DNA of 64,000 bases. It comes from JAEUUM01 sp038326165. Its GTDB lineage: Bacteria; Bacteroidota; Bacteroidia; Chitinophagales; Saprospiraceae. Below are positions 41,808 through 50,063 of the stretch, piece by piece. A program made the translations under genes and the position numbers. The stretch lies in NCBI GenBank assembly GCA_038326165.1, contig JBBQJT010000005.1, forward strand, positions 1 to 64,000, written 5' to 3'. Each line of letters starts with the position of its first letter. Position 1 is the stretch's first letter. Under the pieces are notes generated by a model. It had not been told where the DNA came from. It worked only from the letters and a program-made list of their open reading frames with translations, and made no database searches.

Positions 41808-42677
41808 ATGAAATTGAAATTCAAAGCGAAATGTATTGGTCACAATGCTTCAATCTATGGATTGTGTGCACTAAATAAGAATGAGTTCGTGACGGGTGAT
41901 GGGAATGGAAGTATTGTGAAATGGAATATCAACCAAGCTGAAACAGGATTTCAAATAGCAAAATGTGATCAATCAATAATTTGTCTTGCATTCAATGAAG
42001 AAATGCTGCTAGCCGGAGATTTGTTGGGTCATTTTTATCAAATTGATAAAGAAAATCTGGTACGCAGGCTAATTGCTCATGATAAAGGTTTATACAAAAT
42101 CGTTGAGCATGATGGATTTGTGTTTACTGTAGGTGGAGATGGTTGGCTTAAGAAATGGCAAGGAGTTAATTTGATTGAATCTATTCAACTTTCTCATTCA
42201 TTGATAAGATCTATCGCCTTCAGCCCAATTTCAAATTTGGCATATATCGGCGATGCTGCAGGTATTGTTTATGAGATCAATACTGACGAAATGACTTTGA
42301 TCCAAAAATGGATTGCTCATCCTAATACTGTTGCCAGCTTATGCTTTATTAAAGATAAATTATTAGTAACTGGTGGTAAAGACGCAAAATTGCAATTATG
42401 GGATTTGGATGACAATTACAAATCGATTGCTATGATAGATTCACACTGGTATTCAGTTTATGATCTGGTGTTTGTCAATAATCACATTATTTCATGCAGT
42501 AGAGACGGTTCAATTCGCATTTGGGATCTAAATTTAAATCCTGTCACTACTTATGATGCTTTGCATGGCCACGGCCATATACGAAGCGTCAATAAACTCT
42601 GCGTTATGCCTGGTGGAGCTCATTTGATAAGTTGTTCGGACGACAAAACCGCCATTGTATGGGAATTAGTTAATTAA
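41808..42677 (+). CDS. WD40 beta-propeller protein
   Basis: 289 residues made of WD40-type repeats, roughly one every 40 residues, probably forming a seven-bladed propeller in the cytoplasm. Blade ends are clear in LQLWDLDDNYKS, IRIWDLNLNPVTT and TAIVWELVN, with GHD-like turns such as IGHNASIYGLC and SCSRDGS. There is no signal peptide or catalytic motif, so it likely acts as a scaffold. Partners are unknown. The ATG at 41808 begins directly with the first blade. Between this gene and dcd a TATATTTG box at 42693-42700 may be a -7 element. Confidence 0.88.
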   Translation: MKLKFKAKCIGHNASIYGLCALNKNEFVTGDGNGSIVKWNINQAETGFQIAKCDQSIICLAFNEEMLLAGDLLGHFYQIDKENLVRRLIAHDKGLYKIVEHDGFVFTVGGDGWLKKWQGVNLIESIQLSHSLIRSIAFSPISNLAYIGDAAGIVYEINTDEMTLIQKWIAHPNTVASLCFIKDKLLVTGGKDAKLQLWDLDDNYKSIAMIDSHWYSVYDLVFVNNHIISCSRDGSIRIWDLNLNPVTTYDALHGHGHIRSVNKLCVMPGGAHLISCSDDKTAIVWELVN

Positions 42678-42692
42678 TCAATTTAGGCTTCC

Positions 42693-42700
42693 TATATTTG
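42693..42700 (+). promoter_or_regulatory. Putative -7 element of dcd promoter
   Basis: TATATTTG fits TAnnTTTG, 20 bases before the dcd start; no matching upstream TTG is seen. Confidence 0.4.
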
Positions 42701-42719
42701 CGTCCCTTTAATAATTTTT

Positions 42720-43256
42720 ATGATTTTAACAGATAGTCAGATTTTAGCAGCTCTTGAAACAAAGGAGATTGTCATTGAACCTTTTGATATTTCATGCTTG
42801 GGTACCAATTCTTATGATGTTCACTTAGGCAAACATTTGGCTACCTACAAAGACCGAGTGTTGGATGCAAAGATACACAATGAAATTAATCACTTTGAAA
42901 TAGGACCAGAAGGATTCATTATTCAACCGGGCACACTTTATCTGGGAGTTACTCAGGAATATACGGAAACACACCATGCTGTTCCGTTTTTGGAGGGCAA
43001 ATCAAGCGTTGGAAGACTAGGTATAGATATTCATGCTACAGCAGGCAAGGGAGATGTAGGATTTTGTAATACTTGGACCCTAGAAATTTCATGTGTTCAG
43101 CCAGTTCGCATTTATGCAGGTATGCCAGTAGGTCAACTGATCTATTTTAAAGTTGAAGGAGATATTTTGAATCCTTACAATCTAAAATCAGGAGCCAAAT
43201 ACAATGAGCGAGGCATTCGACCAGTGGAATCTATGATGTGGAAGAATAAGTTTTAG
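42720..43256 (+). CDS. dcd: dCTP deaminase
   Basis: A 178-residue enzyme of the dUTPase/Dcd fold converting dCTP to dUTP for thymidylate synthesis. PFDISCLGTNSYDVHLGKHL near residue 20 and LEGKSSVGRLGIDIHATAGK near 98 (catalytic Glu and the SSxGRLG loop) are the key motifs. The end overlaps the convergent rhodanese gene by 4 bases. Confidence 0.94.
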   Translation: MILTDSQILAALETKEIVIEPFDISCLGTNSYDVHLGKHLATYKDRVLDAKIHNEINHFEIGPEGFIIQPGTLYLGVTQEYTETHHAVPFLEGKSSVGRLGIDIHATAGKGDVGFCNTWTLEISCVQPVRIYAGMPVGQLIYFKVEGDILNPYNLKSGAKYNERGIRPVESMMWKNKF

Positions 43257-43555
43257 CCAGGGAAGGCCTCTTTCCAAGCCAAAACACCACCTTCCAAATT
43301 TCGCACATTTGTAAACCCACTTTGTTGCAACAAAGATTGGACAGCAGCACTTCTTTTTCCCGAACGGCAATGCAAGACAATTTCATCATTTTTATGGTCT
43401 TCATATTCCGAAATGATTCTTGCAGCATCACCCATTGGTATCAGTTCAGCACCCAAGTTGAATTCTTCGTATTCATATAGTTCACGAACATCTATAAAAA
43501 TAAATTTTTCGTTTGCGTCTAATTTGTTTTTCAATTCTTTTACTTCAATATCCAT
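43253..43555 (-). CDS. Single-domain rhodanese
   Basis: 100 residues forming one rhodanese fold. The active loop is IVLHCRSGKRSAAV, with catalytic Cys about residue 59. KFIFIDVRELYEYEEFN marks the family start. It transfers sulfane sulfur or senses redox state in the cytoplasm. The loop CRSGKRS fits GlpE-like thiosulfate:cyanide sulfurtransferases. It lies 20 bases upstream of a T9SS gene on the same strand. Confidence 0.93.
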   Translation of the reverse strand: MDIEVKELKNKLDANEKFIFIDVRELYEYEEFNLGAELIPMGDAARIISEYEDHKNDEIVLHCRSGKRSAAVQSLLQQSGFTNVRNLEGGVLAWKEAFPG

Positions 43556-43575
43556 TGCTCAATTTTGCTGTAAAG

Positions 43576-46035
43576 TTAATGTATGACTGCAATTTTAAAA
43601 ACTCTTGGAGACAAATCTTCCTTTGTAATTGTTTGCAATAAATAAAGACCATTATTCAGACCACTAACATCTATTGGCTTGTAATAGTTCCCATGGGAAA
43701 TGATTTTTCCTTGTAGATCCATGAGTACAAACTTTAAATCTTTGTTGGATTGAATCTCAATTATATTGACAACTGGATTTGGAAACACTTGAATATCAGT
43801 TGTTGATTCCTCGTTGGTTTGGTTGGTGTCTGGAGTATTTGTTGGAACAATGCTTCCCATATAGGCACGTATCATTAGTGCACCTTCTAAATTACTCTCT
43901 TTAAGTGTTTCCCATTTATTCTGAGTTTTCACAAAATAATCGCTTGACGCATTTGGTGAGTTTTTATCAAATCCAACGGTAATAGGTGGATTGATATCAA
44001 CTGCTTGTTGCCATCCCACGAAAAAATCGCCAATAGGAATTGGGATTTTAATAGGTGCGCCAGTTTGATCCGTCAATACGTAAGTTGTAAAGCCTTGTAA
44101 AGTATCTGTGATTGCATCAACATAAAATGGTTTTACGTTAAAATCAGTAAAATCAGGAGTATCATCAAGATTTCCGATAAAAACCCTCAAATTCATAGAT
44201 TGTTTGGTAATATCATTTGCAACTCTTGGAAAATGGAAGGAGATTGCCAACAGTGTATCTGGTTTATTGGCGTGAAATTTAACTGCACCTTCCGATCCAC
44301 TTTTGACCACGCCAATGTTGGACTCAGCCGTTCCATCATCTTTGCTAAAATAATTATCAAGTATAGTATTACTTTTTACTTTGTTATTTCCTATTACTAA
44401 AGTGGAGTTTGTTGGCTCAGCAGTCTGTTCAAACGTATAATCCACTTGAACATTGAATGGACCGCTTCCTACCAAACTTGCGGCAAAAGCTGACTTCAAT
44501 CCCGCAAAGACTCGCGTAGATCTAATGGTCCGATGACCAGGAATGATACTTCGCTGATCATTAGAAACTATTGGAGGGAGTTCTAGAAGCGTTTGATTAT
44601 TCAATATAACTGATCCCTTATTTATTTCTTCAATTGAAATGGTGGATGGATCACACACTAGGGTAATCAAGTCCAAATTGCTTAGAGAAACATCGAATTT
44701 TAGTGAGTCTGCATTAAATCTGAGTTCTTTATCTTCATTTCCCTGAAATTGCCACCACGGCATGGCAGAATTGACTTTTAAAATTCCCGAAGGTTGAGCA
44801 AAAAAGGCAACATCAGTTGTGAATCTCGAAAGTGGAGGCCCCGGTTCTAAGTGAACGTAATCCAAATGCCAAATGTCAACAATTCCGTTGGTCCCACTTA
44901 GGTTTCGAAATCTAAACTGAAAATTACTGTGCAGAAATTGAGGATCCAATTGAATCGAATCGAACGTGAATCTATTTGTAGGAATTGAATTCCCCGCATA
45001 ATCTTTTACAATTAACCAACTTCCTAATGAGTTTTTGAACTCTACATAAAAACTATCAACGGCCTCAGGAACATTACCAAGTCCTCCTGCTTCCAACCAA
45101 TATGACAACCAGACAGTTCCACCTGCATTGGATACATTTATCGCTCTGGAGGTAAGTATATCGGAAGTTCCTTGCCCCGTGCCATAATTGGTGCCTCGCT
45201 GGTTCAGGCCATCAAAAGTTGCAACTCCTATAGTCGGTGGAAGCATACTATAATCATTGTTGATGTAAACTCTGTCATCTAGCCAATTTGTCTTATCCGA
45301 ATAAGGTCCAGGAGTATTAAAATCGTCTAAAAATGGCAAATTCAACACTGCTCCTTGAACAACTACCGGAATAAAAAAAGTATCGCAAGTGCAATAAATA
45401 TCACAAGCTATAACTCTGTAAGTGCCTGAGAATGAACCTCTTCCTGCTGCATAAACAAATGTGTTACCATCCTTAATGTAAGGAATTCCCTGCTCGTCGT
45501 TGTTGTTCTTCTGAATAACAATTTCTCCAAGCTCAAATGGCAGATCAATTACTGGCAACAATACAGGATTTTGAATTTCCTCGGATGTAATAATCACAGG
45601 CAAAGTTGTAGAAATCCCATTTCTTGAAATAGCATAGATTATGGTCTGAATACTACATGTTGTATCACCGCTTTGACAGATTTTAATTTTTACAGTATCC
45701 AATTTTCCAGAAGATCCAATTGGTGTTGTAAGTTCGAGTATATTACCATTGAATGAAGCAATTAGTGTGGATCCTTGCTTTTCAATTGTCAAGCTTCCAC
45801 CGCCAATATCAAGCGTGTCAAGGGTAAAACTCATTGTTTTGCCTTCACTTAGGCATTCAACAAAATCTCTGTTACTAAATGTTCCATGAAAACTAGTACT
45901 TGAATTGAGTGGGAGAGTGGAATAATTGCTTAAGCTAGGGTTTGCAATGATTGGTACCTCAACAATTTGGGCTTGAAGAGCAGTCGTTACTAAAACCAAT
46001 GTTAAGACAAAAAACCTCAATATAGAATGAGACAT
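43576..46035 (-). CDS. T9SS-sorted surface protein with jelly-roll-like domain
   Basis: 819 residues with a signal peptide (about 1-23, ending LQAQ) and a type A sorting domain at the end (IQVFPNPVVNIIEIQSN....NGLYLLQ). A central part, LPFLDDFNTPGPYSDKTNW through VDIWHLDYVHLEPG, looks like the MAM/jelly-roll modules that often start FxxDF in Bacteroidota surface proteins. The rest is Ser/Thr/Asn-rich beta structure. It is exported by Sec and T9SS and probably attached to the cell surface; ligand or activity is unknown. The ATG at 46035 carries the signal peptide; the frame from 46161 would run into the PASTA gene. It lies 67 bases after that gene. Confidence 0.85.
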   Translation of the reverse strand: MSHSILRFFVLTLVLVTTALQAQIVEVPIIANPSLSNYSTLPLNSSTSFHGTFSNRDFVECLSEGKTMSFTLDTLDIGGGSLTIEKQGSTLIASFNGNILELTTPIGSSGKLDTVKIKICQSGDTTCSIQTIIYAISRNGISTTLPVIITSEEIQNPVLLPVIDLPFELGEIVIQKNNNDEQGIPYIKDGNTFVYAAGRGSFSGTYRVIACDIYCTCDTFFIPVVVQGAVLNLPFLDDFNTPGPYSDKTNWLDDRVYINNDYSMLPPTIGVATFDGLNQRGTNYGTGQGTSDILTSRAINVSNAGGTVWLSYWLEAGGLGNVPEAVDSFYVEFKNSLGSWLIVKDYAGNSIPTNRFTFDSIQLDPQFLHSNFQFRFRNLSGTNGIVDIWHLDYVHLEPGPPLSRFTTDVAFFAQPSGILKVNSAMPWWQFQGNEDKELRFNADSLKFDVSLSNLDLITLVCDPSTISIEEINKGSVILNNQTLLELPPIVSNDQRSIIPGHRTIRSTRVFAGLKSAFAASLVGSGPFNVQVDYTFEQTAEPTNSTLVIGNNKVKSNTILDNYFSKDDGTAESNIGVVKSGSEGAVKFHANKPDTLLAISFHFPRVANDITKQSMNLRVFIGNLDDTPDFTDFNVKPFYVDAITDTLQGFTTYVLTDQTGAPIKIPIPIGDFFVGWQQAVDINPPITVGFDKNSPNASSDYFVKTQNKWETLKESNLEGALMIRAYMGSIVPTNTPDTNQTNEESTTDIQVFPNPVVNIIEIQSNKDLKFVLMDLQGKIISHGNYYKPIDVSGLNNGLYLLQTITKEDLSPRVFKIAVIH

Positions 46036-46102
46036 ATAACTGGGTGAATTGTTAATTGAAAAAACGTCAGTTGTTACGCTTTGTTGCCTTGTTAAAAGCC
46101 TG

Positions 46103-46939
46103 TTACTGGGTTTTGCAAGAAGGAGGTTGATTTTGGGTGATATAAAGTGTAACCGTATCATCTCTGTTCAAATTTGACGATGGACTAGGGCTTTGCTTAT
46201 ATACATAACTAACACTACGGTTGATGACAGATTTATCAGGGAGCACTGTTCCTACGCGCAATTGACTCGAATTAATTAAGAACATTGCTGCGTCAAATCC
46301 TTCACAAGTTAACTCCGGCATTTTGATCTTATCGTCAGTAGCCTTTGAAATGATAAACTTCAAAGTTGAACCTTTGTCAATAATTGCATCATTCATTCTC
46401 TTGGTGCTGCTTTCGATGGTATCATTTTTATAGATTGCTTTTAAGATGCAATTTTCAGGGCCATCATCAAATTGATATCCAAGTACTTGAGATTCAATAT
46501 TATATGATTGTTTCAATAGTTTTTGTGTTCCAGGGAAATCTTTACCGTATAGCAATGGCAAAACAGCCATTTTTACAACATCTGGCTTGTATTTTGATAT
46601 TGTAATGTATATTGTTCTGCTGCGTTTTACAAAATTGCCCGACAAAGGTTGTTGTTTTAGAACCATACCTCCAGCAGTTCCTATAACATGAATTGAATCG
46701 ATTATTTTGAGTTCAAATCCTCCTTGGTCAGCAAGTGAATTGGCAGCGGAGAGGTGCATTCCTGAGAATTTTGGCATCTGGACTCTTTCACCGTGATTGG
46801 TAAAAAATCCTAGAATACTGAAAAAGCTCAGACTTAAGACTAGGACCAAACCTATAATTTTAAGCAAAGCAATGTATAAATGTTTGCTCTTAAAAAATCC
46901 CCAAAAATTATTGCTAAATGTTTTATTAGAATTTTCCAT
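46103..46939 (-). CDS. Membrane-anchored PASTA-domain protein
   Basis: 278 residues. One membrane segment lies at about 22-45 (LLKIIGLVLVLSLSFFSILG), followed by three PASTA modules: PKFSGMHLSAANSLADQGGF, AVLPLLYGKDFPGTQKLLKQ and MPELTCEGFDAAMFLINSSQ mark their starts. PASTA modules bind peptidoglycan or muropeptides; there is no kinase domain. The start codon overlaps the stop of the Ddl gene by one base (TAATG), which ties its translation to a cell-wall precursor enzyme. It may sense or bind wall material in the periplasm. Confidence 0.9.
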   Translation of the reverse strand: MENSNKTFSNNFWGFFKSKHLYIALLKIIGLVLVLSLSFFSILGFFTNHGERVQMPKFSGMHLSAANSLADQGGFELKIIDSIHVIGTAGGMVLKQQPLSGNFVKRSRTIYITISKYKPDVVKMAVLPLLYGKDFPGTQKLLKQSYNIESQVLGYQFDDGPENCILKAIYKNDTIESSTKRMNDAIIDKGSTLKFIISKATDDKIKMPELTCEGFDAAMFLINSSQLRVGTVLPDKSVINRSVSYVYKQSPSPSSNLNRDDTVTLYITQNQPPSCKTQ

Positions 46940-49605
46940 TAACTAAGTTTGTTTTTCTTGGCCTCAATTCCATAGGTTAGTATCTTGTCAATAAAATCGT
47001 ACGGCTTGTATCCATTTATTGCACATTGGTGAAATATACATGTTGCAGGTGTCATCCCTGGTAAAGAATTTACTTCAATAATGATTGTTTGGGCTTCTTT
47101 ACCATTGATTCGGACAAATGCATCAATCCTGGCATATCCTTCAACACCGAGAATTTTGGCCGTTTTTTCTAAATCATTCCTCACTTGGTTAGAAATAGTT
47201 TCATAATTCACGTTTGGGGTTGCAAATCTGGCTGGAGTGATATTTTGACCTTCTCCTGCAAGAAATTTTTCCTCGAGTGAAAGTATTTCACCGGAGGCCA
47301 AGGCCTCTGATGGTTCAAAGATTTCATACTTCAATCCCTCTGCTGTTAGTGAAGTTAACAGCCCACCAGTTATTTCAAGAAAATTTTCAGCACCATTTGA
47401 CAGTATCAATTCTTCTATTAAGATATTGTCCTTTGCCGGAAATTCTTCGTTCCAGCTTAATCCCAAATCTTCTCGCATCATATTGCTAAGTGTTTCTGTC
47501 GGCCTGAAGATAGCATTGCAATACGCACTGAATTTTTTGAAATCTTTTATGATCATCACTGCACTACTGCAACCATCATCAACAGGTTTTACGAGAAAAG
47601 GAATTCCAAATTGTGAAGAGATTTCATCAAAGCATGTTTGGTAATTATCAGAGGATTCTGGTTTTTGGTAAACTGTTTGCCCCGTTGTTGTAAATCCGGC
47701 ATTCCGTAATTTTTGTAAAGTGTCATATTTGTTGATAGTCAACTTGGAGGATTCTGGACCACTTCCGTTGTAAGGAATTTTATATTTTTCCAAAATTGCT
47801 TGAACTGTTCCGTCTTCACCGGGCCTTCCGTGTAAGGCTATGAATACACAATCTACTTTTTCTGAAAGTTCTTGATACGATATTTCTTTGGGTTCAAACA
47901 AGGCTCCAGAATTGCTGAATCGTTCAGTTATTGATTTACATTCGCGTTTGATTGTTTCAACTATTTCATGTTTTTTGAAATGGTGAATTTTGTCTGAAAT
48001 ATCATCTGCGTTGTCCTTAAGAAGTAAATTGATCGGAATTTCGTACAACTTATGATTGGGTCCATCTTTGTCAACAAATACGGGAAATGCACTGTATTTG
48101 GAGCTGCTACTTAATTTTTCATAAATATTTCTGCCACTTTCAACACTGATGTGCCTTTCAAAGCTATAACCTCCCAAAAAAACAGCTACTCTCAGTTTTT
48201 TTGTCGATTTGGTTTTTAGCTCATCCATTTCATTGTCCAATCGCTTCAGAAGATGCTTGTGGTTATGAGGCAGTGCAGAAGTTTCTGTTCGCTCAATAAT
48301 TGAGGTTCGGATGATATAAGTTAGGAACTCACTTGGATTCAATCCAATTTCTGCCGCTTGATGGAAAAAGAAAGAAGAGGGAAGCATTCCCGAGGTGGTG
48401 TTCGGATCGTTCAAAAAGATCTCTCCTTCCTCATTGATAAAGCCATCAATTCTTGCATAAGTTTGAAACTCGAAAAAATTATAGAGTTTTTCACATTCAT
48501 TCCGTATGTCCTCAATCAATTGATTTGGGAGATCAATAGGTGTTAATTTGCGGGAAAGCCCTGGCAGATATTTTGATCGATAGTCATAGACTTCACCGCC
48601 TTTGACTATTTCAGTTGGCGGCAGAGCAACTGGGTTTCCATCATCATTTCGGACAACAATACATGAAAATTCTCTGCCACTTATGAATCCTTCCAAAACG
48701 ACGTCGTTTTCAGAATACTGCGATTCAAGAATCAACTTTTCATCCGAATGTGTTGATGCCTTATCTAATTCCTTTAACAGATTTTCAGGATGTAAAATGA
48801 TCTGTCCGTTGAGCACAATTGGAAATCCCAGACTATCTCGGATATCTGTCAGTGACCTAACAAACCCAAGCTTCTCTTCGCTGGTTTTATTTTTCCAAAC
48901 TTTGGGATCTAAGTCTGCAATAAAGAATGCTTTTTCAATTGCTCTTTTTAAAGTTTGCAGCCCTTGATCTTCTCGAACTATTGTTACTCCTATAGAAGAC
49001 CCCTGATTGGCGGGTCTAATAACTACTGGCCATTTAAGTTCATTGATTACTTCGTAAAAAAAAGCATCCGATACTCCTTTTTGCCATTCATTGCGTTTTA
49101 TGACATGAAATGGCTTGACTTTGAATCCGGAATTCTTAAGCATTTTCTTTTGAAATGCCTTGTCCATGCCTATGGAGGAAGCCCTTATTCCTGAGCCAGT
49201 GTATGGGATTTTTAACAAATCCAGTAACCCTTGAATTTGACCATCTTCGCCCATGGCACCGTGCAAAGTTAGGAATGCGAAGTCAATCAGAGCAGGCAGT
49301 TCGTTTAGTGTTATTTTTCTTCCTACTTTTTGAAACAAGCTCTCTGGAATTTCTCCAATACTCTCCACATAAACTTGAAATTGATTGATGCTTTCTGGCA
49401 AAAATTCAACTGGAGGATAAAAGTCTCTTATTGTGCCTTTGTATAAATATTCCCAATTGAGCAGGATAAAGTTGCCGACACTGTCTATGAAAATGGGAAC
49501 TGGCTCAAAAAGAGTTTTATCCAAGTTATCATAAACTGTCCGTCCTCCCGCAAAAGAGATTTCTCGCTCTCTTGATGGTCCGCCAAAAAGTATTCCTATT
49601 TTCAT
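46939..49605 (-). CDS. ddl: Tandem (double) D-alanine-D-alanine ligase
   Basis: 888 residues with two full ATP-grasp Ddl units, about 1-450 and 466-888. Ddl joins two D-Ala for peptidoglycan precursors and normally is one unit of 300-370 residues. Each half has its own GG-x-S-x-E-R start (GILFGGPSREREIS, AVFLGGYSFERHIS) and HG-x-x-GEDG loop. The second half keeps the metal-binding end IIIEVNSLPGMTP and VKPVDDGCSSAV. The first half has VIRPANQGSSIGV (Arg for the usual ATP-binding Lys) and IFLNDPNTTSGM (Asp-Pro-Asn for Glu-x-Asn). The second half may therefore be the catalytic one, with the first regulatory, though either could retain activity. The ATG at 49605 is preferred over one 16 codons upstream. 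Confidence 0.9.
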   Translation of the reverse strand: MKIGILFGGPSREREISFAGGRTVYDNLDKTLFEPVPIFIDSVGNFILLNWEYLYKGTIRDFYPPVEFLPESINQFQVYVESIGEIPESLFQKVGRKITLNELPALIDFAFLTLHGAMGEDGQIQGLLDLLKIPYTGSGIRASSIGMDKAFQKKMLKNSGFKVKPFHVIKRNEWQKGVSDAFFYEVINELKWPVVIRPANQGSSIGVTIVREDQGLQTLKRAIEKAFFIADLDPKVWKNKTSEEKLGFVRSLTDIRDSLGFPIVLNGQIILHPENLLKELDKASTHSDEKLILESQYSENDVVLEGFISGREFSCIVVRNDDGNPVALPPTEIVKGGEVYDYRSKYLPGLSRKLTPIDLPNQLIEDIRNECEKLYNFFEFQTYARIDGFINEEGEIFLNDPNTTSGMLPSSFFFHQAAEIGLNPSEFLTYIIRTSIIERTETSALPHNHKHLLKRLDNEMDELKTKSTKKLRVAVFLGGYSFERHISVESGRNIYEKLSSSSKYSAFPVFVDKDGPNHKLYEIPINLLLKDNADDISDKIHHFKKHEIVETIKRECKSITERFSNSGALFEPKEISYQELSEKVDCVFIALHGRPGEDGTVQAILEKYKIPYNGSGPESSKLTINKYDTLQKLRNAGFTTTGQTVYQKPESSDNYQTCFDEISSQFGIPFLVKPVDDGCSSAVMIIKDFKKFSAYCNAIFRPTETLSNMMREDLGLSWNEEFPAKDNILIEELILSNGAENFLEITGGLLTSLTAEGLKYEIFEPSEALASGEILSLEEKFLAGEGQNITPARFATPNVNYETISNQVRNDLEKTAKILGVEGYARIDAFVRINGKEAQTIIIEVNSLPGMTPATCIFHQCAINGYKPYDFIDKILTYGIEAKKNKLS

Positions 49606-49786
49606 GCAATGGCTTTCATATTCCAGTATGCAAAGGTATGAATTGGAAGCCAAATATTGGCATTACGTCTAATTTGACCCTGTAATTGGAGGCACTAAAT
49701 TAGTGACTGAGTACTTTATTGAAATATGCTGATCAAGTACAACAAGGTCCAGAATTGATGGGCCGTAATTTATAATGGAATTTGCT
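49606..49786. other. Gene-free stretch upstream of ddl
   Basis: No ORF, hairpin or convincing -7 element was recognised here on the - strand. It must nonetheless contain the ddl promoter unless ddl is read through from 50064. Confidence 0.5.
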
Positions 49787-50004
49787 AAACCCAAATTCAG
49801 CGTTTGGAGATGAATCGACGAAATTTTTGGTTATTCCAAAATTTTTTCAGGTCTGACGACTCCTTCATTCGAAGGAGACTCGCAAGAAGAGACCCCTTGA
49901 CGATTTTTTAAATGTCAGCGCTTCAAAGTCGACAAAATCATCGATTTTCCTCAACTCAAGAGGCTTTGCTCAGAGGCAAGATCCGCTAATGCGGATTTTG
50001 GGCT
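49787..50004 (-). repeat. Intergenic palindromic repeat, copy D (longest)
   Basis: 218 bases in the orientation of copy B: AAACCCAAATTCAGCG at one end and ATCCGCTAATGCGGAT near the other. The middle shares GGTCTGACGACTC with the complement of copy A and TGACGATTTTTTAAAT with copy B, and adds a hairpin CTCCTTC-ATTC-GAAGGAG. It looks like the fullest version, from which the others could derive by deletion. It lies between the terminator of the protease gene and the ddl promoter region. Confidence 0.85.
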
Positions 50005-50005
50005 A

Positions 50006-50046
50006 AATAAAAAAAGCACTGCTGATGGTACAATCAGCAGTGCTTT
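50006..50046 (-). terminator. Rho-independent terminator of the metalloprotease gene
   Basis: On the - strand AAAGCACTGCTGAT pairs perfectly (14 pairs) with ATCAGCAGTGCTTT around a 6-base loop, and TTTTTTTATTT follows. It lies 18 bases beyond the stop codon at 50064. Confidence 0.95.
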
Positions 50047-50063
50047 CTGAATAAAAAGAAGGA

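Noticed and set aside
46036..46161. Longer start for the T9SS protein at 46161
   Set aside because: It would overlap the PASTA gene and hide the signal peptide that begins at 46035.
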